Below the pieces are notes generated by a model. The model saw only the letters and a program-made list of their open reading frames with translations, was not told the DNA's origin and ran no database searches. A program made the position numbers and the translations under genes. 64,000 bases of DNA from Paracoccus sp. TOH (GTDB taxonomy: Bacteria > Pseudomonadota > Alphaproteobacteria > Rhodobacterales > Rhodobacteraceae), in assembly GCF_030388245.1 (NCBI RefSeq), contig NZ_CP098364.1, positions 62,001-126,000 on the forward strand. Direction: 5' to 3'. Shown in pieces: positions 47,792 to 56,088 of this stretch (position 1 is its first letter; each line of letters begins with the position of its first letter).

Positions 47792-48736
47792 TCAGAAATC
47801 CTGTGGAAGATAGGGCCGCACGAAGGCGCGGTCGAATTCGCCGCGCATCGCCTGCATCTCGCAGGTGGCGATGATCGCTTCGCAAACCGGGGTCAGCTTC
47901 ACGTCGCGCCGGGTCAGCACCCCGGCGCGCGGCGCGTCGTGCTCGCCGGCCAGCGGCAGTCGCACCAGATCGCCGCGGGCATAGGTCTGCTTGCTCATCG
48001 GGCGGATGTTGAAGATGCCATAGCACATGCCGGCGGCGATCAGCGCCCGCATCATGTCGGTCGAGCGCGCCGAATAGACCACGTTCGGCTTGAGCCCGCG
48101 CGTCGCGAACAGGTCCATCAGGTAGCGCCGCGACAGTTCCAGATCCAGCACCACCAGCGGCTCGGGCGCCAGCTGTTCCAGCGTGACGAAGCGGCCGCTG
48201 GCCAGCGGATGCGTCGCCGGCAGCGCGGCATGGGGATGGCCGACGAAAAGCGGAAGGAAGCGATAGACCAGCTCATTGATCAGCCCGTAGCAGAAGGCGA
48301 AATCGGCATCGCCCGTATCGACGGCGCGGACCACCTCCTCCCAGTTGCCCTCCATCACCTCGATCATCAGGTTCGGATAGCGCTCGCGCACCTCGCACAG
48401 GATCGTGGGCAGCAGGATCGGCGCCAGCGGCGTGAAGCAGGCGATGCGGGCGGTGCCGTCGATGCGCTGCTCAAGATCGGCGATCTTGCCGTCGAAGCGC
48501 GCCTGCGCCGCCAGCAGCAGCCGGATCTCGTCGATGATCTTGCGCCCGAAGCTGGTGGCCGCGATGCCGCGCGACGGCACGCGGGCAAAAAGCGGCTGGC
48601 CCAACTGCGCCTCGATATGGTCGATGGCCGCGGCGATGGACGAGGGCGAGACCGCCAACCCCTCGGCCGCGGCGGTGATCGACTGGTGGCGCTCGGCCGC
48701 CTCGATATAGCGCAGGTGCTTCAGGGTGTAATGCAT
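47792..48736 (-). CDS. LysR-family regulator of the ABC transporter / amidohydrolase locus
   Basis: A 314-residue LysR protein. The winged helix is HYTLKHLRYIEAAERHQSITAAAEGLAVSPSSIAAAIDHIEAQLG. The effector domain contains GDADFAFCYGLINELVYRFLPLF. The ATG at 48736 has GAGG 5 nt upstream and starts the canonical helix; the longer frame is in the promoter. It lies between the transporter (same strand, downstream) and the divergent amidohydrolase, so it can control both. Confidence 0.9.
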   Translation of the reverse strand: MHYTLKHLRYIEAAERHQSITAAAEGLAVSPSSIAAAIDHIEAQLGQPLFARVPSRGIAATSFGRKIIDEIRLLLAAQARFDGKIADLEQRIDGTARIACFTPLAPILLPTILCEVRERYPNLMIEVMEGNWEEVVRAVDTGDADFAFCYGLINELVYRFLPLFVGHPHAALPATHPLASGRFVTLEQLAPEPLVVLDLELSRRYLMDLFATRGLKPNVVYSARSTDMMRALIAAGMCYGIFNIRPMSKQTYARGDLVRLPLAGEHDAPRAGVLTRRDVKLTPVCEAIIATCEMQAMRGEFDRAFVRPYLPQDF

Positions 48737-48841
48737 CCGTCCCTCAGGAAAATAGCGGAAATCCCGCGCAACTATGCATTTCACGCAGGATGTTTGTCAC
48801 AGCTAATCTGCCCGCGACGCCGCATCCGACGGAGAAATTGC

Positions 48842-50476
48842 ATGATCCCGACCGTTTTTTCAGCACGCCGCATCATCACCATGGACCCGTCGCGGCCCGA
48901 GGCGACGCATGTGATGGTGTCCCACGATGGGCGCATCCTTGCCGTCGGCGGCCCCGAGGAGATGCAGGGCCGGGGCGATCTGCACCATGACGACCGTTTC
49001 GCGGGCAAAGTGCTGATGCCCGGCTTCGTCGAGGGCCACGCCCATATGATGGAGGGTTCGGTCTGGCGCTTCACCTATCTGGGCCATTACGACCGCGTAG
49101 CCCCGGACGGCCGGCTGTGGCAGGGTGTCACCAGCACCCATGCGCTGGTCGAGCGCCTGCGCGACCGCGCCGCGGAACTGGGCGACGGGCCTGTCGTCGG
49201 CTGGGGTTTCGATCCGCTGTTCGTGCCGGGCGACCGGCTGTCGCGGCTGGATCTCGACCGGGTCTCGACCACCCGGCCGGTGGTGGTGCTGCATTCCAAC
49301 ATGCACCTGCTGACCGCCAACAGCGTGGCGCTGGACCTGGCCGGCTATGACGAGCACACCGACGTCCCCGGCGTCATCCACACCGAGGACGGCGGGCTGC
49401 ATGGCGAGCTGCACGAGATGGGCGCCATGTTCCCGGTCACGCGCCGGGTCGGGGCCAGCTTCCGCGCCATGGGCGGCGACCCCGAGGCGATCTGGAACTT
49501 CGCGCGCTCGGCCTGCCGGGCGGGGGTGACGACCTCGACCGACCTGCTGAACGAGCTGGGCGACGAGGTGCTGGCCGACCTGTTCGCCACCACGGCCGAG
49601 GCCGGCTATCCGCTGCGGCTGGTGCCGATGCTCTCGGCCATGGCGCTGCCGCCCGAGGCGGTGGGCGCGCGCGCCAAGGAGCTGCGGGCGCAGTCCACCG
49701 ACCGGGTGCGGCTGGGCGGGGTGAAGATCGTCACCGACGGCTCGATCCAGGGCTTCACCGCGCAGCTAAGCGCGCCGGGCTATCATCGCGGCATCGACAA
49801 CGGCATCTGGAACATCGCCCCCGAGGCGCTGAACCTGCTGGTGGACGACCTGAACCGGCAGGGCATCCAGATGCATATCCATGTCAACGGCGACGGCGCC
49901 AGCCTTGCCGCCATCGAGGCGCTGGAAGCGGCGCTTGCCGGGCATTTCCGCCCCGACCATCGCCATGTCCTGCAACATTGCCAGATGGCCGACCGGGCGC
50001 AACTGCGCCGCATCGCCGCGCTGCAATGCTGCGTGAACCTGTTCGCCAACCATCTGTATTACTTCGGCGACAAGCATTACGAGGTCACCATCGGCCCCGA
50101 GCGCGCCTGCCGCATGAACCCCTGCGCCAGCGCGCTGGAGATGGGCATTCCGCTGGCCATCCACTCCGACGCGCCGATCACGCCGCTGGCGCCGCTGGTC
50201 ACCGCCTGGTGCGCGGTCAATCGCCGGACCGACAGCGGCCGGCAGCTGGGCACCTCGGAACGCATCCCGCTGGACGCGGCGCTTTACGCCATCACCCTGG
50301 GCGCGGCCCATACGCTGAAGCTCGACGCCGAGCTGGGCTCGGTCGAGGTCGGCAAGCGCGCGGATTTCGCCGTGCTCGAGGACGATCCGCACGCCCTTGG
50401 CCCCGAGCGGCTGCGCGAGGTCCGGGTCTGGGGCACCGTCTTCGGCGGCACCCCGGTCGCGGCCGGATCGTTCTGA
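48842..50476 (+). CDS. YtcJ-type metal-dependent amidohydrolase
   Basis: A 544-residue amidohydrolase-superfamily protein of the length typical for YtcJ/AepA-like enzymes (N-substituted formamide deformylase relatives). His66-x-His68 in GFVEGHAHMM is the first metal motif. Later metal ligands fit GIQMHIHVNGDGA and HVLQHCQMAD, and the terminal Asp IAIHSDAPITPL. The closing GSVEVGKRADFAVLEDDP is the usual composite beta-sandwich end. The ATG has GGAGA 7 nt upstream. The COG0523 GTPase gene begins 2 bp after its stop, suggesting metal supply. Substrate unknown; perhaps an imported N-acyl or cyclic amide. Confidence 0.9.
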   Translation: MIPTVFSARRIITMDPSRPEATHVMVSHDGRILAVGGPEEMQGRGDLHHDDRFAGKVLMPGFVEGHAHMMEGSVWRFTYLGHYDRVAPDGRLWQGVTSTHALVERLRDRAAELGDGPVVGWGFDPLFVPGDRLSRLDLDRVSTTRPVVVLHSNMHLLTANSVALDLAGYDEHTDVPGVIHTEDGGLHGELHEMGAMFPVTRRVGASFRAMGGDPEAIWNFARSACRAGVTTSTDLLNELGDEVLADLFATTAEAGYPLRLVPMLSAMALPPEAVGARAKELRAQSTDRVRLGGVKIVTDGSIQGFTAQLSAPGYHRGIDNGIWNIAPEALNLLVDDLNRQGIQMHIHVNGDGASLAAIEALEAALAGHFRPDHRHVLQHCQMADRAQLRRIAALQCCVNLFANHLYYFGDKHYEVTIGPERACRMNPCASALEMGIPLAIHSDAPITPLAPLVTAWCAVNRRTDSGRQLGTSERIPLDAALYAITLGAAHTLKLDAELGSVEVGKRADFAVLEDDPHALGPERLREVRVWGTVFGGTPVAAGSF

Positions 50477-50478
50477 CC

Positions 50479-51399
50479 ATGGCCGCGCCGCTGCCGGTCA
50501 ACCTGCTTTGCGGCTATCTGGGCGCGGGCAAGACCACGCTGCTGAACCGGCTGCTGGACCGGCAGGGCGAGCGCATCCTGGTCATGGTCAACGATTTCGG
50601 CGACATCGCGGTCGATGCGGCGCTGATCGCCGGCCGCTCGGCCGACACGATCCAGCTCAGCAACGGCTGCATCTGCTGCTCGATGGGCGGCGGGCTGTTC
50701 GACGCCTTCGAGCGGGCGCTGAGCCTGCGCGACCGGGTGGACCGGCTGGTCATCGAGGCCAGCGGCGTCGCCGAGCCGCGGCGGCTGGCCAGCTTCGCCC
50801 TGGCCGAGCCCGAGCTGGACTGCCGGGCGGTGGTGGCGGTGGTCGATCCGCAAAGCCTGGCCGAGCGGCTGGCCGACCCCCGGATCGGCAGGGTGGCGGA
50901 AAGCCAGATCCGCGGCGCCGATGCGGTCTTCCTGTCGCGCGCCGATATCGCCGGCCGCCCGGCCTTGCGCCACGCCGCCAGGCTGGTGGCGCGGCTCAAC
51001 CCGCTGGCCAGCCCGCATCTGGCGCCGGACGACGGCTTTCTTGCGGCACTGGCGGCGCGCCATGACCGCCGCAGCCTGGCCGCTTCTGCCGGCCTTGCCG
51101 CGGATCGCGACCATGGCCGCCTGTTCGCCAGCCGCACCATCGCATGTGCCCCGCCGGCTCGCGGCCAGCTTGCCACGATCATCGACCGGCACCGCCGCGC
51201 CGTCCACCGGCTCAAGGGCTATGTGCTGCTGCCCGGCTCGGACGGCCCGCACCTGCTGCAACTGGCCGGGGGGGCGCTGACGCTGGAACCGGCCGATCTG
51301 CCCGAGGGCATGGTCATGAACCGGCTGGTCGCCATCGCGCCGGATGCCGAGGCGCTGGCGCAACTGGCCGCCGACCTGGAACAGCTCTCGGCCCTGTAG
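50479..51399 (+). CDS. COG0523 (CobW/ZigA-like) metal-chaperone GTPase
   Basis: A 306-residue G3E-family GTPase. Walker A is GYLGAGKTTLLN at residues 12-23. The metal-binding GCICC motif has Cys64, Cys66 and Cys67. EASGVAEPRR follows as switch region. The C-terminal CobW_C domain includes HRLKGYVLLPG. COG0523 proteins load Zn, Co or Fe into client enzymes. Its placement 2 bp behind the amidohydrolase makes that enzyme the obvious client. There is no His-rich stretch, unlike many Zn-storage members. Confidence 0.9.
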   Translation: MAAPLPVNLLCGYLGAGKTTLLNRLLDRQGERILVMVNDFGDIAVDAALIAGRSADTIQLSNGCICCSMGGGLFDAFERALSLRDRVDRLVIEASGVAEPRRLASFALAEPELDCRAVVAVVDPQSLAERLADPRIGRVAESQIRGADAVFLSRADIAGRPALRHAARLVARLNPLASPHLAPDDGFLAALAARHDRRSLAASAGLAADRDHGRLFASRTIACAPPARGQLATIIDRHRRAVHRLKGYVLLPGSDGPHLLQLAGGALTLEPADLPEGMVMNRLVAIAPDAEALAQLAADLEQLSAL

Positions 51400-51439
51400 C
51401 GCCGCGGTTCCCGGGCCGCGTCACCGGCCCAGACGCCCG

Positions 51440-51835
51440 TCAGCCGGCATAATCCGCATCCGAGACCTGTTCCATCCAGGTGACCGCCGATCCGTCGATG
51501 GTTTCCTGGATGGCGATATGGCTCATCGCGGTGTCGGGCGCGGCGCCGTGCCAGTGCTTTTCGCCGGCGGGGAACCAGACCACGTCGCCCTGGCGGATCT
51601 CCTCGACCGGGCCGGCTTCGCGCTGGACGCGGCCGCGGCCGAAGGTGACGATCAGGGTCTGGCCGGCGGGATGGGTGTGCCAGGCCGTGCGCGCGCCCGG
51701 CTCGAAGGTGACATGGGCGCCGACGGCACGGCCGGGCGCCTCGGCCGCGAACAGCGGGTCGATGCGGACGCGGCCGGTGAACCAGTCGGCCGGCCCGGCG
51801 GTCGAGGGCGTCTGCCCTGCGCGGGTGATCTTCAT
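51440..51835 (-). CDS. Small cupin-domain protein
   Basis: A 131-residue single cupin barrel. Motif 1 [21 protein letters not shown] carries the two His and following Glu-like position; motif 2 is [26 protein letters not shown]. This form (about 130 residues, ending [11 protein letters not shown]) is common in carboxymuconolactone-decarboxylase or quercetinase-like small cupins beside alcohol dehydrogenases. It lies 12 bp after the zinc ADH stop, so probably one transcript. Reaction unknown. Confidence 0.85.
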   Translation of the reverse strand: MKITRAGQTPSTAGPADWFTGRVRIDPLFAAEAPGRAVGAHVTFEPGARTAWHTHPAGQTLIVTFGRGRVQREAGPVEEIRQGDVVWFPAGEKHWHGAAPDTAMSHIAIQETIDGSAVTWMEQVSDADYAG

Positions 51836-51847
51836 CTGCGGCTTCCT

Positions 51848-52897
51848 TCAGTTGCCCATGGTGGCGATGTCCATGACGAAGCGGTATTTCACATCGCCCT
51901 TCAGCATCCGTTCATAGGCGGGTTCGATCTGATCGGCGCGAATCATCTCGATATCGGCCACGATGCCGTGCTCGGCGCAGAAATCCAGCATTTCCTGGGT
52001 CTCGGGGATGCCGCCGATCATCGAGCCGGCCAGGCTGCGGCGGCGCATGATCAGGTTGAACACGTTGGGCGAAGGATGCGGCGTCGCCGGCGCCCCGACC
52101 AGCGCCATGGTGCCGTCGCGCTTCAGCAGCGCCAGGAAGGCATCGAGGTCATGCGGCGCGGCCACGGTGTTCAGGATGAAGTCGAAACTTTTGCCATGCG
52201 CCGCCATCTCGTCGGGGTTGCGCGAGACCACCACCTCATCGGCACCAAGCGCCAGAGCATCGGCGCGCTTGCTTTCCGAGGTGGTGAAGGCCACGACATG
52301 TGCCCCCATGGCATGGGCGAGCTTCACCCCCATATGCCCAAGGCCGCCGATGCCCACGACGCCGACCTTCTTGCCCGGCCCGACGCCCCAATGGCGCAGC
52401 GGCGAATATGTGGTGATCCCGGCGCAGAGCAGCGGCGCCACGGCGGCAAGCTGATCCTCGGGATGGGTGATCTTCAGGACATAGCGCTCGTGCACCACGA
52501 CCGCTTGGGAATAGCCGCCCAGCGTGTGGCCGGGCGCGTCGGCGGTCGGGCCGTTATAGGTGCCGACCATGCCGTCGCAGTAGTTTTCCAGCCCCTCGTC
52601 GCAATCGGCGCAACGCCGGCAGCTGTCCACGATGCAGCCGACGCCGACCAGATCGCCGGGCTTGTGGCTGCGGACATGTTCGCCGACGGCGGCGACGCGG
52701 CCGACGATCTCGTGCCCCGGCACGCAGGGATAATGCGTGCCGGCCCATTCGCTGCGCACCTGGTGCAGGTCGGAATGGCAGATGCCGCAATACAGGATCT
52801 CGATCCGCACGTCATGCGGGCCGGGCCTGCGGCGGGTGATCTCCATGCGCGACAACGGCTGATCGGCGGCGGGGGCGCCATAGGCGAGAACGGTCAT
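51848..52897 (-). CDS. Zinc-dependent alcohol/aldehyde dehydrogenase (CAD/YahK-like)
   Basis: A 349-residue medium-chain dehydrogenase. Catalytic zinc ligands are in CGICHSDLHQ, GHEIVGRV; structural zinc cysteines are CRRCADCDEGLENYC. The NADP fold motif is VGVVGIGGLGHMGVKLA. It resembles YahK/AdhA-type enzymes that reduce aldehydes with NADPH. The ATG at 52897 starts TVLAYGAPA; AGGAGCATGAC lies upstream. It is co-oriented with the cupin and the decayed cyclophilin-like gene. Confidence 0.92.
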   Translation of the reverse strand: MTVLAYGAPAADQPLSRMEITRRRPGPHDVRIEILYCGICHSDLHQVRSEWAGTHYPCVPGHEIVGRVAAVGEHVRSHKPGDLVGVGCIVDSCRRCADCDEGLENYCDGMVGTYNGPTADAPGHTLGGYSQAVVVHERYVLKITHPEDQLAAVAPLLCAGITTYSPLRHWGVGPGKKVGVVGIGGLGHMGVKLAHAMGAHVVAFTTSESKRADALALGADEVVVSRNPDEMAAHGKSFDFILNTVAAPHDLDAFLALLKRDGTMALVGAPATPHPSPNVFNLIMRRRSLAGSMIGGIPETQEMLDFCAEHGIVADIEMIRADQIEPAYERMLKGDVKYRFVMDIATMGN

Positions 52898-52941
52898 GTC
52901 ATGCTCCTTTGTCTGCATTCATTTGCTGGCGGGTCCGCGCG

Positions 52942-53320
52942 TCATGCAAGGCTTTCGACGCGCAGCAGCAGGGGCGCGGCGCCGCCATCCAGCCGGCCCA
53001 GCCCGCGCGGCCGGCGACAGGGGGCGTAATAGCACAGATCGCCCGGCGCCACATTCCCGAAGCGGATGCTGCCTGCCCCGGTCAGCTTGCGCGGCAGGTG
53101 GGCGATCTTCTGGTTGGTGGAACAATCCTTGCTGGTCAGGCCCAACGGCAGGATTGCCCTCCGGCGTCGCGGTGAAGTCCTGATCGGCGCAGGTCGGGCG
53201 GATCGGCATCGCGGCTCCTGCGCGGGCGTTGGCGGGACGGGCGAGGCTGGCGGCTGCAGCCAGCAGGAAACGCCGGGACAGGCCGGCGGGTTCATCGGAC
53301 ATCCGCGGATTCTCCATCAT
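52942..53320 (-). pseudogene. Frameshifted Tat-exported cyclophilin-like protein
   Basis: The first part, from an ATG at 53320 (or 53302), reads a Tat-like signal SRRFLLAAAASLARP and then DQDFTATPEGNPA. The homologous continuation LPLGLTSKDCSTNQKIAHLPRKLT and GDLCYYAP is in another frame, closing at 52942. Joined, these match small cyclophilin-like proteins (FTATLxDNPxAR...LPLxLTxxDY...KIAxLPRKL). A short deletion and frameshift near 53160 therefore disrupts it. The usual WGNLALFY end is also degraded. It sits 44 bp upstream of the ADH start in the same orientation. Confidence 0.7.
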
Positions 53321-53640
53321 GGCACGCCTCGCCCAGCCCAGGCGGCAAGATGCCGAAGACCGCCGCCTGGGCGAGAGCGTGGAACAGGACATGATCGCCG
53401 GGCGCATCGGTCCCGACTGGCGGCTGGTGGCAGCGGGCTTGCCCGGTTTAGCCCTCTGCGCTTGCGCAGCGGTTCCCTCGGTCCCTCCGAAGGTGCGCCG
53501 GGAACGCCTCACGTCGATCGGATTGAGTGCATCCGGCGCCTCGGCCGGGTTTCGGCTGAAACCCGCCGATGCCGGATCCGGAGTCGGCCATTGGCTGCCG
53601 GCGTGCTACCCTTGCCCCGATCAGTCAGATGGGGGGAGAG
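53321..53640. other. 320-bp region with a long imperfect hairpin, no supported gene
   Basis: Between the decayed gene and the 52-residue protein. ATCCGGC...GCCGGAT (53531..53577) encloses a perfect 8-bp stem CGGGTTTC/GAAACCCG with a GGCT loop (53546..53565). The frames here are not protein-like. The promoter of the next small gene must lie in its last 60 bp. Confidence 0.5.
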
Positions 53641-53799
53641 ATGGGACAAAAATTCGTACCCGAGCTTCACGATCCGAATTACCGGACGACTGAGGGACAG
53701 AAGGACGAGGCGCTGACGGAGGATGAAGCCAAGCGCCTGTTCGATGCGATGATCGCCAGGCTGGATGCCGAGCAGCGGGGCGTCCGGCGCCCTGACTGA
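53641..53799 (+). CDS. 52-residue hydrophilic protein, function unknown
   Basis: A short protein, MGQKFVPELHDPNYRTTEGQ then a charged helical part DEALTEDEAKRLFDAMIARLDAEQRG. GGGGGGAGAG directly upstream of the ATG is a strong ribosome site, and the codon pattern fits the genome. No signal peptide or Cys. The acidic helix looks like a small dimer or partner-binding protein. No family recognised. Confidence 0.6.
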   Translation: MGQKFVPELHDPNYRTTEGQKDEALTEDEAKRLFDAMIARLDAEQRGVRRPD

Positions 53800-54276
53800 G
53801 CGACGCCGCCGGAAGGCGCGGTGTTTCCCGCTGTTCTGCGGGGTGGTTCGGGCTGGCCTGCCGATCCGGCTGGTTCGCCCCCGCGCCGCCTATGCTGCCC
53901 GGCCAGGGACAATCGGGCAGGCTGTGCCATCAACCTGCCCGATCCAGTCGGGGCCACCACGAACCAATTACCACCACGAAACCGGCTACCCACCACCGAC
54001 ATCCGCAGTCTGCCCTTGCCGGAGCGTTGCGGGAAGCTGACCATTGGGACATGTCCCGCGGAGTTCCGGCCCCCGGATGCCGCTTCGCCGCCCTGCAGGC
54101 GGCCCGGAATTTCGGAAGCCCGGCCTGAAGGCGATCAGGGCGATCGGGGCGGAAGCCGGGCAGATCGGCACCGGCTGGAACGCCAAGCGGCCGGGCGTGG
54201 CGCCGGTCCCCCGCGGAACCCCGGCCGAAGCGCGGCGTTGACGACCATCGCCGTTTTGCGTGAAGGAACCCGCGCC
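53800..54276. other. 477-bp region without a supported gene, upstream of the first Ku gene
   Basis: The Ku reading frame is open far upstream, but the added sequence is Arg/Pro-rich and lacks homology. The middle (53946..54005) is locally less GC-rich. No promoter or operator can be named. Confidence 0.5.
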
Positions 54277-55107
54277 ATGGCCCCAAGGGCGATCTGGAAA
54301 GGCCTGCTGACCATCGCGGAAGTCAGCTGCCCGGTGACGCTGCATGCCGCGGCCTCGACCTCGGAGCGGATTGCCTTTCATACCCTGAACCGCGCCACCG
54401 GCCATCGCGTGCGGCGGCAGTTCATCGACGCCGACACCGGCAAGCCCGTGGACAGGGACGACCAGGTCAAGGGTTACGAGCTGGCCGAGGGCGATTACGT
54501 GATGCTCGACCCCGAGGAGATCGCCGCCGCGGTGCCGGAAAGCGACAAGGCGCTGGCGGTCGCGCAGTTCATCGACTGCCAGGACATCGACGATGTCTAT
54601 TTCGACCGCCCGTATTATCTGCGGCCGGCAAGCCCCACGGCCGAGGAAGCCTTCGCCCTGATCCGCGAAGGGATGCGCCGCAAGAAGGTGGCGGCCCTGG
54701 CCCGGGCGGTGCTGTTCCGGCGGGTGCGCACGGTGCTGATCCGCGCGCATGGCCCGGGCATGATCGCGACGACGCTGAATTTCGACTACGAGGTGCGCTC
54801 GGCGCGCGAGGCGTTCAGCGATATCCCCGCCACCAGGGTCAAGGGCGAGATGCTGGACCTGGCCAAGCATATCATCGCCACCAAGATGGGCACCTTCGAC
54901 GTCACCGCCTTCGACGACCGCTACGAGGCGGCGCTGGCCGATCTGGTCAAGGCCAAGCTCGAAGGCCGCCGCATCGAGCCCGGGAAGCCGGCCCGGCGCG
55001 AGAATGTCGTGGATCTGATGCAGGCCTTGCGCCAAAGCGCCGGGCTGGGGGCGAAGAAGACCCCGGCCCGGAAGAAACCCGCGCCGCGGCAGCGCAAAAG
55101 CGGCTGA
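54277..55107 (+). CDS. ku: Ku-family DNA end-binding protein, paralogue 1
   Basis: A 276-residue bacterial Ku. It begins APRAIWKGLLTIAEVSCPVTL and has FHTLNRATGHRVRRQFIDADTGKPVDRDDQVKGYE, DVYFDRPYYLRP and the core RTVLIRAHGPGM. The basic C-terminus (KKTPARKKPAPRQRKSG) is the LigD-recruiting, DNA-contacting tail. It would form a ring on double-strand ends for end joining. The ATG was chosen at the start of the conserved region. A second Ku follows 174 bp later. Weak ribosome site (GAAGGAA, 10 nt away). Confidence 0.95.
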   Translation: MAPRAIWKGLLTIAEVSCPVTLHAAASTSERIAFHTLNRATGHRVRRQFIDADTGKPVDRDDQVKGYELAEGDYVMLDPEEIAAAVPESDKALAVAQFIDCQDIDDVYFDRPYYLRPASPTAEEAFALIREGMRRKKVAALARAVLFRRVRTVLIRAHGPGMIATTLNFDYEVRSAREAFSDIPATRVKGEMLDLAKHIIATKMGTFDVTAFDDRYEAALADLVKAKLEGRRIEPGKPARRENVVDLMQALRQSAGLGAKKTPARKKPAPRQRKSG

Positions 55108-55281
55108 CACCCGGCCCGGGCGACCCGCGCCCGATCCGGGCCGGGTGCTGGCGGGGAACATTGCCCGGCGGCCAGCGGTTGGGTTGCATCGGGGTCCGGC
55201 AGGGAAGGAAACGAGCATGGCCGATGCAGGCGGCAGGCGATCCGGGGCAGGGCCTCTGCCCCCGGCCGGGGGGCGGATCTG

Positions 55282-56088
55282 ATGGCGCCGCGGCCATTCT
55301 GGAAGGGCTATCTGAAACTGTCGCTGGTCACTTGCCCGGTGTCGATGATGCCGGCCACCGGCGAGGGCGAGAAGGTCCGGTTCCACACCCTGAACGCGCA
55401 AACCGGCAACCGCGTCGTCAGCCGCTATGTCGATGCCGAAACCGGCAAGCCGGTGGCCGAGGAGGACGAGGCCAAGGGCTATCCCACCGGCGAGGCGGAT
55501 CACGTCATCCTGGAGGAGGACGAGATCGATTCGGTGACGCTGGAAAGCACCCGCACCATCGACATCGACATGTTCGTGCCGGCGGATTCGATCGGCTGGA
55601 CCTGGTATGACAAGCCGCATTACCTGACGCCCGACGACCCGATCGGCGAGGAAGCCTATTGCGTGATCCGCGACGCCATGCGTTCGACCGGCACCGTGGG
55701 CATCTCGCGCCTGGTGCTCTATCGCCGGGAACGGGCGGTGATGCTGGAACCGCGCGACCGGGGCATCGTGCTCTGGACCCTGCGCTATGGCGACGAGGTG
55801 CGGGCCGAGGCGGATTACTTCGACGATATCGGTCAGGAAAAGGTCGATGCCAAGCTGCTGAAACTGGTCACCCGGCTGATCGAGGAACGCAGCGCCCCCT
55901 GGGATCCGGCCATGGTCGCCGATCCGGTGCAGGACAAGCTGCTGGAGATCATCGCCGCCAAGACCAAGGGCCGCAAACGGGCCGCGAAGCCCCGGGCCGA
56001 GAAGCCCGCCGCGCCCGGCAATGTCGTCAACATCATGGACGCGCTGAAAAACAGCATCGCCGCCGAAAGCAAGGGCCGGCGGCGCTAG
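55282..56088 (+). CDS. ku: Ku-family DNA end-binding protein, paralogue 2
   Basis: A 268-residue Ku. It opens APRPFWKGYLKLSLVTCPVSMMPA, with FHTLNAQTGNRVVSRYVDAETGKPV, then WTWYDKPHYLTPDDP and RAVMLEPRDRGIVLWTLRYGDEV. The tail is lysine-rich. It is clearly diverged from the first Ku, so the pair may form a heterodimer as reported for tandem Ku genes in rhizobia. The stop overlaps the convergent ligD stop by 4 bp. The 174-bp gap before it holds no gene. Confidence 0.96.
   Translation: MAPRPFWKGYLKLSLVTCPVSMMPATGEGEKVRFHTLNAQTGNRVVSRYVDAETGKPVAEEDEAKGYPTGEADHVILEEDEIDSVTLESTRTIDIDMFVPADSIGWTWYDKPHYLTPDDPIGEEAYCVIRDAMRSTGTVGISRLVLYRRERAVMLEPRDRGIVLWTLRYGDEVRAEADYFDDIGQEKVDAKLLKLVTRLIEERSAPWDPAMVADPVQDKLLEIIAAKTKGRKRAAKPRAEKPAAPGNVVNIMDALKNSIAAESKGRRR

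Noticed and set aside
54044..54241. 65-codon plus-strand frame upstream of the first Ku
   Set aside because: No ribosome site, Arg/Pro-rich and no recognisable fold; treated as non-coding.
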